Shown here: positions 34,264 to 45,771 of the stretch, one piece after another
Numbering within the stretch: the first letter of the stretch is position 1
Layout: each line of letters begins with the position of its first letter
Assembly: GCA_024704765.1 (NCBI GenBank)
Contig: JAKMXF010000054.1
Location: forward strand, 1 to 46,080
Direction of reading: 5' to 3'
From: Oopsacas minuta
Lineage: Eukaryota; Porifera; Hexactinellida; Lyssacinosida; Leucopsacidae
DNA length: 46,080 bases
Position numbers and translations under genes: made by a program
Notes under the pieces: generated by a model
Seen by the model: the letters and a program-made list of their open reading frames with translations, nothing else
What the model was told of the DNA's origin: nothing
The model's database searches: none

Positions 34264-36030
34264 CAGGGGGCCTACGGTCCACGGGCAAAGTCAGGTCGGC
34301 CAAAGATTTCAGTTCGGCATGCCTTCCTGGTAAAGCGAACGTAGATCATTACTGCCAATGCCAAAATGACTACAAGCCAAACCGAATTACTTCTTTTCTT
34401 TTTAATATCCAATTTTTTTGTCGAATGAATTGTATTGATCAATTTGTATATTACCCAAATTCACCGCAGTGTATTGTCCAGACACATCGCAGTATCTTTT
34501 CACGCATTTGTCATCCTAAAACAGTAATTTGGTATATTCAAGACTATTAAATGATTTCCAACATATTAAAATTAGCATAAAGTCCTCAACATACCATCTA
34601 TTTTCATATTCGTGATAAATTTCCCAACTAAAACAAAGATAGCTACCCCGATGACTACTGTCAAGAAAAGAAATTTAAATGGAGAATGTTGACTTTTCAA
34701 AGGATCTTGGACGAATGATTATTTCGGCATCGAGCACAGTGAGGTTATATTGTGCCTGATATGTCAAGAAAAATAGCTGTTTTCAAGGAATACAATTTCG
34801 GGCGACATTATTCTACCAGACATGCTCAGAATTTCGACATGCTTAACGGTCGGATGAGAATTGATCGAATCAACTCGCTGAAACAGAATATGAACGGTCA
34901 GCAGTCTATTTTCAAGGCTGAAATACAAAGTTCTGAGGCAGCTACCAAGGTCCGCTTATTAACAGTAAAAGAGATAGCGAAGAGAGGGAAATCATTACCT
35001 GATGGAGAAAATGTGAAAGACAGTTTGTACAAATTTACATCTACGTATATATGTCCTTACAAAAAGTCGATGTTAGAGAAACAACCCTTACATCTCTGAT
35101 CGTTGCTAAAAGAGTGAACGACCTAGCAACCAATATTCAAAAATACTTCAGCCAGAGATTTGGTGCCTGTCAATTTTATAGTCTATCCATCGATAAAAGG
35201 ACAGAAGTGTGTGATACAGCTCAACTCGCAATATTTATAAGAGGAGTGATCAAGGTTATGAAGTCGTTGAAGAACGGCTCGACCTATGTCCGATGAAAAG
35301 CATAACTGAAGGGCAAGACATTTTCGACGAAGTAAACATGTAGTGATGAAATTCAATCAGGGCGAACTTTGTGGCGTAACAACTGATGGATTCCGGTGCG
35401 AGGATAGGAAAGCGTAAAGGATTCACTAGTGTAATGCTTAAATATGTATCACATCAAGTCATTTCACATCACTGCACCATTTACCAACAACAACTGTATG
35501 CCAAAACGCTAGAGAAGAAACGTGTGTTGGAAGAAGTTGCTTCTAACATCAACTTCATTAGATCTTAGAGACTCAGCGACAGAAAATTTCAGACCTTTCT
35601 TACAGATGTTGGACCTGACCACGACGATGTTATTTATTTCCGCCATATTCGCTGGTTCAGCAGAGCGATCACCCTTGTCAAATTCTATCCCCTACTTAAA
35701 GAAATCAAATTCATTATGAAGAGCAAAGAAAGGATTTAAGCTTTATGGAAGATTATCAATGGTTGATGACTTAACATACCTAGTATAAATTACCAAGCAT
35801 CTTGCGAACTTAATGTGAATCCATAAGAAAAGGAGTGATGTATCAACAGACTGCACGGACATATGCAAATGTTCATTCAACAATTAGAAATGATTCATAC
35901 ACAGTTGATCAACAAGAAAGTTCTAAATTTCACAACTCTATCAACAAGGGATGGAACGATAGTGAATATGAAAAGTATTCTACCCTCATTGGAATTATAA
36001 GAAATGATTTTGACCAAGGTTTTGGGATCA
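34264..36030 (+). mobile_element. hAT-2 (GTF2IRD2/ZBED5-like) copy 2, 3' truncated
   Basis: Begins CAGGGGGCCTACGGTCCACG. It lacks an 8-base TATCCAAC-type piece present in copy 1, then realigns at GGCCAAAGATTTCA. From about 35230 to 36000 it is closely similar to 22000-22770 of copy 1, including the same AGCATAAAGGATTC/AGCGTAAAGGATTC and TTGATCAACAAG tracts. Similarity stops abruptly near 36030, so the 3' coding end and right terminus are missing. It retains the 5' coding part that copy 1 has lost. Confidence 0.75.
34740..36000 (+). pseudogene. hAT-2 transposase, N-terminal and central part
   Basis: 34752-35099 is open and carries the characteristic N-terminal block of GTF2IRD2/ZBED5-type hAT transposases: KIAVFKEYNFGRHYSTRHAQ, LNGRMRIDRINSLKQNM, QQSIFKAEIQSSEAATKVRL and TVKEIAKRGKSLPDGENVKD. 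A zinc-finger Cys pair precedes it in degraded form (CDI-like, 34740-34760). Later blocks continue in other frames: ATNIQKYFSQRFGACQFYSL-type near 35120, DTAQLAIFIRGV, then LEEVASNINFIRS and the RHIRWFSR block near 35645. Stops and frameshifts at each step. The C-terminal dimerisation part is absent. Confidence 0.75.
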
Positions 36031-37924
36031 AACAAATTACATTGATAAAAAGTACTCACTTTGAGCCAAAATCTGATGTATGGATTTAATTCGAGAAGAG
36101 ACGTTAACTACAAACCAAACACTGATTATTCGAAATTTAGACCATAAAAATATAGAGAAACACCTCAAATCCCTTGGATTGGCTCTCAGTCTGACTGATT
36201 CTAAAATTTTGTAGCTAAATTCATTTCATGTAACTTTGATCAATTGTATAAAGCAACAACTGAAATTCACAAAGAGGATGGAAAGATTCACGCTTAACAA
36301 CGACGGGAAATCTTTGCTATATAAGCTTACTCGTTTAGGTTGGGTACTTCAACTGCCATTGCCATGAAGCGATAATCAGATTCAACTACATACCTGGATG
36401 TGCAGCATATAATTCATTACTATCAGTTCCTCAGCCATTGACTCAAGTCTGAGTATTTCGTTGTTACCAGAACTGGCATATGAGTCGAGCCTCATGACTG
36501 TTACCTCTAAGACAACCAAATTGAAAAAATTAACTGTCGGCTTAAACCGTCCTACAGTTGTTTCATATAATACGGCACTATATTAGAAGATGGTCCACTT
36601 GTGGATTCAAGACATGAAATAAAAGGTTCTCAAGTTCAAAGACTTGGCGAATTAAACACTGTCCTGGCTGCATTGAGGGCCTTAGGTGTCTCAATCGAAA
36701 GTTCAGGCATAGATGACGCAATGGTAGAGGCTGAATTATTTGTGTCAGCTACCACACGTCAAATTCTAAAATGGTCATACTTGAACAGTACAATCAGTGC
36801 TCACATACATTAATACATAGCAATTTATGAACTGATATTCGAGTTGTTCTTCGAAGAGCATTTTCAAAAGTGGGCAATGGTACAAAAGCCGAACAGTGAA
36901 ATAAATGAACATTAAATTTCAACATGTCATCTCCAAAGCTGATGCCGCAAACAATTTCAAGATATGGGAGATACAGCAAAGCAATAATGCTATGTTTCGC
37001 TAACTGGATAGACTACCTTCACCTTCATAGAGTAGAGATGATCTTGTTGTTTTGATGCTGCGTTTCGGGATGCCAACTTTGGACTTCACCTTGAATCGGG
37101 AGAGGTATTGAGTAACTCTTTTTCTCCGCCATGGTGCACATATGATATGTACGAAATAAGATAGAACCATCTATCCATCAATAGGAATTCCTAGAAAGAA
37201 ATATCTTAAATCCTATTGATGATATTGGTCAGCGTATTTATGAAGAGATTGCTGAAGAGAAGAATCAATAGGAGTGTTAGTCTATTTGCCCGTGTAACGA
37301 AAGAAAACAACAAGATTACATATCTGGGAAGAAACAAGCGAAACTGATGCTCAGAAACAAGGCAATTGACATGGCAATTGACACAAAAAATCTAAAGACC
37401 TATATTGAAGGCTGATGGTTTTGGCCAAATTAAGTTGGGAAATTGATCAGAAGGCAATCATGCATATACTTTGACACCTAAAGAAATATTGCTTCAAATG
37501 GTGAGCAATTAACATGCATTGACAAGTCCAAGTTACCAATTTCTTTGTAAAATTGGAGAAGATATTCCAGTGCTCCAAGCAGATCAGCTACAAATACAAC
37601 CTATAAGTATTTACCACTAACTGAGCATATGGATACCAACCAAAGATTAAATAAAATTGTAATTGTTGATGGCATGGCCATTATCCAGAAAATAACTAGG
37701 AGAGTTATTGCAATTGTGACAGTCCAAGATCTGTGTTAAGATTGGTGTCGTAAACACATCTCCTTAAGAACAAAGATGATATCATCCTTAAATTTAATAC
37801 GTACATTGTTGATTCAATAAATGCGAAACAAGAGAAAGTAGAAAGATAGGGATGCACAGTGGGCTAGTATTGCGAATTACTAGTATTAGGGTTTTAAGCG
37901 TTCAAAGTTAGATATACGCTTATA
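36031..37924. other. 1.9 kb, one possible protein relic
   Basis: A 70-codon frame at 36601-36813 (LNTVLAALRALGVSIESSGI) is unidentified. Around 37570-37680 the plus strand reads PSRSATNTTYKYLP then IVIVDGMAIIQK. This vaguely recalls a Cys-poor block (...SLAT.DG...VDGMALIQ...) of another unnamed repeated invertebrate family, quoted from memory. Nothing else is recognisable before the maT element. Confidence 0.3.
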
Positions 37925-39232
37925 CAGGGTGTCAATTAAGTTCTGGTACATAAAGTTTATCACTGGTATAGCAACAGTTATTATCGAACTATATTTTAAA
38001 CAGTTGCTAAGCGTTTGCGTAGGTTATGTTGTTGAAATTTTCATTTAATATCTAAATTCTCATGCAAACTTCAGAATCCCGCCCCAATGGCGGCAATTCG
38101 ATCAAGAATTATTGAATCATTTATTGCTGGGAAGTCTCAGAAAGAATTTAACGCAACCTGAAGGATGAATTAGTCAATCGGCAACTGGTTTATCCCACCA
38201 TCAAGCGATATAAAGATACTGGTTCTGTGCTAGACCACCCAAGAAGTGGGCGTCCGACATCAGTTTTCACCCACAGCTCAAGAAAAAGATAGCTAGCCAG
38301 ATTACTCGAAATCGGCGGCGGTCTATCAGAAAATTGCTCGTGATTTTTCAATTAGCCACGAATCCGTTAGAAAGTGGTACGTAATGATCTAGGACTAAAG
38401 TCTTTGAAACGGCAAACAGGACACCATCTAACTGCAGTTCTAAGGCAAGAAAAGATTTCAAAGATCGAAAAACTTCTAGCTCGGCTCGCAGTGGGTGCTG
38501 AGAATAACATACTATTTTCAGACGAGAAAATTTTTACAGTTGAGGAGGCACATAACTCCCAGAATGATCGTATTCTGGCTCCATCATCTAAAAGCGTCAA
38601 TGAGGAAGAAAAGTTCGTTGATCGGGTGCAAAAACCAAAATATTTGATGGTATGGGCCGGTGTGTCTGCCAACTGTCGGACATGTCTAATTTTTTCCCCC
38701 AGGGGGTAAAGATTGACTCAATAACTTACAAAGAACTAGTCTTGGAGTCAGAAGTGAAACATGCCGGATTAAACTTATTCGAAAACGAGGACTGGATCTT
38801 CCAGCTGGATTCTGCTCCTGCTCACACCTCAAAAGCCACTCAATCGTGGTTACGGACTGAAAATATTGAATTTATTTCAAAGGAAGAGTGGCCACCCTCA
38901 AGTCCAGATCTTAACCCACTTAAGTATTCTATATGGAGGACACTACAAACAAGGGCATGTGCAAAGCCTCGAAAGAGTTTAAAATCTCTACGCAAAGCCC
39001 TCATTCGGGAATGGCAAAAAATACCTTAAGAGGAGCGGCGAGATTCTATACACCAGTTTAAGGGACGACTTAGGGCCGTAGTTAAGAAGAAAGGTGGCTA
39101 TATAGAATAATCAATGCTATTAATTTATCATGACTAAAGTTTAAGTAGATTTCGAAATTATTAGCTTAATCGCTCAACTACTTTGGAAGTTATGCCAATT
39201 TTACTATGTACTAGAACTTAATTAACACCCTG
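37925..39232 (+). mobile_element. maT-type (DD37D) element, 1308 bp
   Basis: The termini CAGGGTGT(C/T)AATTAAGTTCT, extended to 25 bp, match with two mismatches. TA at 37923-37924 and 39233-39234. It carries a degenerate transposase on the plus strand. It is the same family as 2216-3517, in opposite transposase orientation. Its right edge abuts repeat R1 copy 2. Confidence 0.93.
38087..39110 (+). pseudogene. maT transposase, third catalytic residue lost
   Basis: Starts at ATG 38087 (MAAIRSRIIESFIAGKSQKE). After frame breaks, 38374-38709 reads VRNDLGLKSLKRQTGHHLTA, NNILFSDEKIFTVEEAHNSQ (first Asp) and VDRVQKPKYLMVWAGVSA. Then 38652-39029 continues in an overlapping frame: KIDSITYKELVL, WIFQLDSAPAHTSKATQSWL (second Asp), EWPPSSPDLNPLKYSIW, and CAKPRKSLKSLRKALIREWQ. 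The tail KKKGGYIE ends at TAA 39108-39110. The residue 38 positions after the second Asp (the DD37D third position) is Lys (AAG) where Asp is expected, so it would be catalytically dead even with its frames intact. Confidence 0.88.
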
Positions 39233-39240
39233 TACAATCA

Positions 39241-39730
39241 CAAGTGTGAAGTTGGCAGAGTAATCGACCAGTAGTGCTTCAACCATCGAATTAACTAACT
39301 TCACATGGCCAGAATGTAAATATTTTTGGACCATTTGTAAGAAGAGATACAGACATTTCTGAAATGAATCTATATTGTACAAACTTCAAGTTTTTTAATT
39401 GAAATTGGTGCATCTGACTAACAGTAATTCACATGAATTTAGTATCATCAAACAAATATTTTCCAGAAATCATGGTCATATATTCCTGCTTTATGGACGT
39501 TTATGTGTTTAAAATATGATTTTTAAATCGTCATAACTTATTGAAATATTTAGGTTTGAAAAGCTGGCTGGTTTGAGATGAGTCTCTAATAGGATTGTAT
39601 TAAGCACACGAATTTAATGAAACATTCTATTCCATTCTAACTGTGCTAACACATACAGATTACTGCAATATCAACTGTTTGATCTTAATTGACTCATTAT
39701 GAATAACTCAATGAATTACTCAATGAATTA
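39241..39730 (+). repeat. Dispersed repeat R1, copy 2
   Basis: Aligned in order with 12915-13397 (see that entry for shared words). Bounded left by maT and right by a mariner. Near its end the words ACTCAATGAATT repeat in tandem (about 39706-39730), which copy 1 does not have. Confidence 0.75.
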
Positions 39731-39732
39731 TA

Positions 39733-41028
39733 CAAGGGTTGTTCAATAAATAATGAGACTTTCTTTTCATAATTCATATAGTAAACCTATACTTATCATA
39801 ATTGATTATCAAATGTTTTAATAAATTCCCCCTTAACTTTATACATCGTTTCCATCGCTCTGGTAACTTTTCCAGCCCAGTGGTATAGAATTCTTTAGGG
39901 GTCCCTTTCTCCCACTGTTATTTCATACTCCAGCCGTTTGAAATCCTCAAATCTCTTCCTTTGAAGAGGTCACTTCATCCCTCCAAACAGCCAGTAGTCG
40001 CTGGGAGCCAGGTCTGGACTATACGGGGATGAGGGAGGCATACGAATCCTAAGTCGTCAATTGCAGCCATTGTCTTGGAGCTTACATGGGACCTTGCGTT
40101 GTCATATTGCAGCAATACGCCACGTGTCAACTTACCTCGCCTCTCACGTAAATCGCTTGACGCAATTCTTTCAATTCGTCAACGTAATAATCACTGTTTA
40201 TGGTTGTCTTCCAGACAACAAGTCGAGGGGCATAATTCCTTCCCTCTCCCAAAATACTGTTGCCATTCTCTTCCCTGCTGATTTTGCGGCCTTTACCTTG
40301 ATGGCTACAGGTTCATTTCATCTCTTCTACTGTTTCGATTGAGTATTGCTCTCTGGTTCATGATAATGAAATCAAGTTTCATCCCCAGTTACTATACGAT
40401 CCAAAAGTCTTCCTCTGCCTTGCATCTTGAAGTAACTCTTTGCTAACTCTGACCCTTTCGCGTTTTTGTTCTTTTGAAAGAAGTTTTGGGACCCAACGGG
40501 GAGTTACCTTCGACATTACCAGATCTTCAATGATAATCGAGTGTAATGTGGCTTTGATATACCTACCCTCTCTTCTAACTCTTGCAGGGTTATTCGCCTG
40601 TCCTCATCCAAAACTGTTTGGACCCTCTCGATATTACTGCGGGTTTTTGAGGAAGTCGGACGACCTGGACGAGGGTCATCGTGGAGTTCCTGATCGCAAT
40701 TATCAAAACGTTCGATCCATCTATATTTGGTGGCTTTCGAAGGACATTCATCACCCAAAATATCCAACATTGCGCGAAAAATGTATGAGCCAGTCTTCCT
40801 CTTTTCCACAGGTACCAAATTATTTGTTGTTTCAATTATTTGCTAAAATCCATTAGTTGAAAAAAGTAGCCTATACAAATGAAACTTTATACATAAGAAT
40901 TTGTTAGTAGAGTAAAGGCTATATTGTTAGATAGTCAAGTTAGGCTTGTAATCTGATATTAAGCTTAGAGCTGTTAACTAGAATATGAATTTGATACATT
41001 AGTCTCATTACTTATTGAACAATCCCTG
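39733..41028 (-). mobile_element. Mariner element, 1296 bp
   Basis: The left terminus CAAGGGTTGTTCAATAAATA and reverse-complemented right terminus CAGGGATTGTTCAATAAGTA extend through ATGAGACT, with 25 of 28 bases matching. TA at 39731-39732 and 41029-41030. The transposase lies on the minus strand. The left flank is R1 and the right flank is a hAT end fragment. Confidence 0.9.
39820..40853 (-). pseudogene. Mariner transposase, inactivated
   Basis: Probable start at the ATG complementary to 40851-40853 (MDFSK), with an in-frame TAA at codon 6. The N-terminal DNA-binding region is open at 40818-40516: KTGSYIFRAMLDILGDECPS, TKYRWIERFDN, HDDPRPGRPTSSKTRSNIER and a second helix region ITLQELEERVGIS. 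Near 40120 the minus strand reads LLQYDNARSHVSSKT (second catalytic Asp), and near 40010 a frameshifted PHPPYSPDLAPSDYWLFGG-like block is recognisable. The C-terminus TTGLEKLPERWKRCI is readable near 39850. Many stops and frameshifts. Confidence 0.85.
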
Positions 41029-41179
41029 TATATAACAACAACAGTATTAAAGAATTGATAATTATTAGGATTTTCGATTCATGGTATGGAGGAAACAAGA
41101 CCCTACAAGGATACTTTCAACTTTGGATATATACATTCCCAAATAAGGAATAGACTTGGAATCGAGAAGGCGGAAAAAC

Positions 41180-41424
41180 TAGTGTTTACTACAGAATGCT
41201 CAATAAACAAGTATCGAAATAAACTCCAATAATATTTAAAATATATTATATTCTCATACTCAAACTGAGTTTAGATAATGCAAAAATCAACTATTAAATC
41301 ATCTGATTCTCAGTATATTTGATGTATTAGTCATAAGATCTGATAAATATTACAAAAATACAATAAAAATAAAAAAAATCCGATCTTTGTGATTTATGAA
41401 AACTCACGATTTTTATCAACCCTG
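41180..41424 (-). mobile_element. hAT-like terminal fragment (second copy)
   Basis: Reverse-complemented, it starts CAGGGTTGATAAAAATC and aligns with 19375-19620. The interior side reaches toward the mariner at 41028, and the other terminus is missing. A 12-bp GC palindrome GCGGGCGCCCGC (41424-41435) overlaps the outer edge. The 19375 copy also has GCCCG just outside its terminus. Confidence 0.6.
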
Positions 41425-41435
41425 CGGGCGCCCGC

Positions 41436-43241
41436 CCTTAATCAATAGGAGTGTGGTGCAGGAAAATTTAGCATTCTTTCTTTTAACGACCGGTCATTGA
41501 GAGAATTTACATGTGATGAGCAAGATATTTCAGCTGTATAGTATTTGAAACATTTGGATACATGTTAAATGATGGAACATTTACTTTAAAATTTCTCTAA
41601 TTTTCCCCAAGTTGCTAAAACGAGGCCTTCTGATTGGAAGATGATATTTATGATCACTCCATTTTCCTTTACCCCAGCTTAAGTTGATATGCTAAGAATG
41701 TTAATTTTCTGGTGAAACTATGTTACTGAGGGTTGGTATTGATTCTTCGTTATAGATTTTCTAAGCGATATTTGCGATGCCATTAAAACAAATTTGTTCT
41801 ACAGATACAATAAACAGGAGGAGAACAACGTAGCCAATAATAGAAATATTTTGAAGTTGTGCTAACGGCGGATGGAAGTTTCTAGTCTGACCAAGCTTGA
41901 TCCTTTTAGAACTAACATGAATGTCATCAATTGATTTTCTCCTCTCTACATTTGGAACCAATATAACACCGCTTCTACATCACAGCCTGAAATAGGAAGA
42001 AATGATTGGGTGCTCTTAGGTTTAACAGGGATCCATGAAACACTTGCGCTCCCCCACTCACCATCTAAGCTCTCAATAGATTTCTTACTTTCTGAGATTA
42101 GAATATTTCAGACATTAGAGTGTATACAGAATGTCTCTTATCTTCCTCGAGATTAAGTAATCGCGCCACTTCATATGCTGCTGGATTGATAGCGTAATCA
42201 TGAAGCTTCATTTGATAGCCAATTCAAGACGTGTTTTGGGGCTTTCAGATAATACATCAGCCATCTTTAAATCGATAAGTGGAAGTTCATTAGGTTATCA
42301 AGTATATGGACTTGTATACTAACTCTTAATATGCAGTTCTATAAACAATTATTGTGTTATATTGGTGTAAATGACTACGTAATTACATTATATTATATCA
42401 TAGCAATGTAGATGTGAGAATGGAATTTGACAAATTATAAAATGTTACACAATGAAGCGGAATTTGTACTTTTACTATAATGTTTATATTATTTGACAAG
42501 AATATATATACTAATAATTCAGGGTGGAAACTAGTGGAAACAAATTTTTGCTGCCAACAAAATGGCTTATGACCAAGAGAAATTTCAACAAACTTTTCAC
42601 AATATTATATCTGCAATATCTGATCAACCTATTCGTTTCTGAAGAAAATGAATGATATATTCAAATCAGCGCACTCACTTTGCTTGGAAAGCATGTACTT
42701 TTCAGTGAATCTGCACAATAGTCATGAAAAAATAGAATAGAAATAATGAAGGATATGAACATGCCAAGATCCCTGAAAATTACATCGGATTCTAAGTGTT
42801 CCTTCGTTGTTTTCAGCAGAGTTCGGAAAAAATGGCCTTTACTAGAAAGACCGGGTCAGGTGGAAGAAACAAGCTTTTTTCTGGTAATAATCCGTCTTTT
42901 CTGCCTTTGTCTGCTGATGAGGTATGATTATTGATCATAAGGATAACTATGATCATTGATCATAATATCTAAATGGATATTGATTAGTTATTAGTGATAT
43001 TCTCTTTCATTATATATTATCCTAACAAACATGTCAGTTCATCAAGTTGATTTTCCAAAACTCTGTCTAACATTAGGAACCCAGTATAAAAGGGTTATAG
43101 CCCGAAATTTCAACAACAAGGGGGTATTAATAAAGCAAAATCTCTTTAGAAAAACAGTCTCTCACATGTTAAAAATGGGTCAGGAGTAAAGTCACATATG
43201 GTGTTTATGATCATAAGTGGTTTTTCCAAATTTAATGCCAT
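41436..43241. other. 1.8 kb without a recognised gene
   Basis: Around 42240-42100 the minus strand reads KLHDYAINPAAYEVARLLNL and continues EEDKRHSVYTLMSEI before a stop. This is protein-like but unidentified. No terminal repeats were found. Confidence 0.3.
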
Positions 43242-43296
43242 TTTCTGGGGAGAAAAGAGCGGTTTCTGGGGAGAAAAGAGTGGTTTCTTGGGGTGG
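43242..43296. repeat. 21-bp tandem repeat, 2.6 units
   Basis: Units at 43242-43262 and 43263-43283 differ by one base (TTTCTGGGGAGAAAAGAG then CGG or TGG), followed by a partial unit TTTCTTGGGGTGG. The 21-base period keeps both strands open: about 75 codons each way, with heptapeptide repeats SGEKRAV/SGEKRVV forward and LFSPETA/LFSPENG in reverse. Neither strand is a recognised protein. Confidence 0.7.
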
Positions 43297-43453
43297 ACTT
43301 TTCTCACAAACACCGGTTTTCAGACAAAATTCTGTTGGGTCCCTTTTAAAACATACTAGCTGTTTAACTGATAGCACAAAAAGTGAATATTTTAAGCATA
43401 CAATCTTACATCCTAATATCATTCAAAGTGGTGTTCATTAAGGATCTATATTA

Positions 43454-44130
43454 CGAGTGTGAAGTTAGCAGACTATTTGCCCATGTATAACCACTAATTT
43501 AACTCACTTCCACTTATCAGATTTAAAGAATTTAACTCATTCGATAGAGGAGAGTTGAACATTTTACGCAATATGATTTTGTGTAAAATTTATGTTTTTA
43601 AAGGAATTTTTGATCAATTACGCATGCATACGAAATCATTAAAATACTCCACCTAAAAGTCAGAATTCGTTCCCGAAAATTTGTATACGCATTTGTGCCA
43701 TATGAACGTTTATGTCAATTAAATTTTATTAAATTATTTAGAAACCTCGTGGAGTTATGAGAATTCAAATTTTTGTTGGTGGTGTGCATCTAAGGGGGAC
43801 TACATAAAGTAGGATCAGTTAAAACTCATATTTCTTACGCTAAATATAACTGGAACTCAATTATTTTGATATTAAGTAATAGATGAGATGCAAAGGTTAA
43901 CAACAATATCAATTTTATCCATAAATCATTAAATTTATCACCCGCATCAACCTTCTAAAAATCGATCATTTCTGATTTTTTGTGAATTACGAGCTCCAAC
44001 TTTGAACCCAATTCTGGAAATTATTTATTAACAGAGTAGCCTCATAATTTACAGATACCTTCTTTTTTGGTATTCTATCATTCTATTCCCTTAATAAAAC
44101 ATCGGGTCGCCAGTACTTTCTTTGAGACCA
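43454..44130 (+). repeat. R1-related unit 1 of a direct-repeat series
   Basis: Opens CGAGTGTGAAGTTAGCAGAC like R1. Aligns with 44800-45475: TCATTCG(A/G)TAGAGGAG, GTNGGTGAG-type text, AAAGTAGG(A/G)TCAGTT, ACAGA(G/A)TAGCCT and CTCCTTCTTTT at the same relative positions. Non-coding and divergent. Confidence 0.6.
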
Positions 44131-44799
44131 TTGTATTGCATACTTGTACTATGACTAAGTTGAAAGACTATCAGACGTTTACGTAATGGGAAGTCAGATC
44201 ATCCTAGTTATTATAGTTTCCATTCTAACTGTATTTCATAAACAATTCCAAAAGTTAGTGCAAGATGTGTTGAAAAATATCTATCTATATATATATTTAT
44301 TAAATACGTTAAATCATAAATGCAAAATATAATTTGAACCAGTTACATAAAAATAGTTTCAGACGTAATTACTTAAAATGTTTTTATATTTGCAATAAGA
44401 GAAGCTGAGTCACGCTAATTTTTAGTTCCATGTCAAATTCTTCTATATAATTCTGTAATTAAAATCATCAACCAATCGGTATAATTGTGTAGTGTTAACC
44501 AATATTAGAAGAACATTAGTAAATATCCGTAGAAATCATATTTCTGCTTTAAGTATTGAGAGTCAAAGCTCCAGTTCATTATTGTAAATCTGGAAGTGTA
44601 AATGCTGAAAGAAAACCATATTCAATTCTTCCATATATTTTGAAACAACATTTCGTAGATACAATACTGTACACATACATAATATTCAGGATTAAATTAC
44701 ACACAAAAGAGTTATTAGACCTCACAAGTAATAACAGCATCAATTTACACAATTAATTAGAGATTATAGTACTGTTGCGTGAGATTTTAACTCATCTAT

Positions 44800-45475
44800 A
44801 TTAAACGACTATCGATTTGCAGGATATTCGACCAGGATCATTTCAATCACTAATTTGTCCTACTTGTACTCATCTGATTTACCCGAAATTAATATCATTC
44901 GGTAGAGGAGTGTTGGATGTTTTGTACAATATAATTTTCTTAAACATTTTTTAACTTTTGTCTTTATATTTTGTCATAACGAGTAGGGTCGTTTATCTAT
45001 TAAATAGGACGACCTGAAAAACCTGAAATTTTGTGTCTATATTTGTGACCCATGGATGTTGATGTAAATTAAATTTCTACCAAAAATACCTAAAACTCGA
45101 GGAGATACAAGTATTCAAATTTGAAGTCTGAGTTATATTGGATAGAGGTGAGTATCATTTTACAAAAAGTAGGGTCAGTTCAAATTGATATTTAATATCC
45201 CAAATCGAACTCAAACTATTATATTTTGATAACAATCGATAGCTGAGACATGGATGTATACCATTATTTCACTATAATCATGAAATTCTGAAAGATACAG
45301 TCACAATGGGGTACTAAAAATGGCATAATTGTCGTTTTTTATGTATTTCGAAATTTCAATTTAGACTCAAATTTCAAAAATAATTCTTTCACAGAATAGC
45401 CTGAAACTTCACAAGCTCCTTCTTTTATATTATATCATTCAATTTCCTTAAAAGAAAACAGGGATCGCTGGTATC
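44800..45475 (+). repeat. R1-related unit 2
   Basis: Direct repeat of 43454-44130 at a spacing of about 1.35 kb. Both units are followed downstream by a TTCCATTCTAAC/TCCCATTCTAAT block (44219 and 45647), which R1 copies 1 and 2 also carry. No coding content. Confidence 0.6.
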
Positions 45476-45771
45476 ATTTTAATGAATATTACAAGAATAA
45501 AATTTTGTGAAAATATGTTTTTCCACTAGCCATGTCATTATTCACATTGTCTAGTACAATACTAGATTATCTCATGAGACTAATGAGCATGACTGTTATT
45601 TACACATGAAGTAACACATGTTATAACTCTTTCTCTTGGTTCCCATTCTAATGTTGCTACAACAAACGAATAATGAAACCGCGAATTACTCATCTAATTT
45701 GATATATCTAATATTCTTAAGTCCAATCTTCATACTATGTATGTATTATGATGCAATTTTCACGGGATAAT

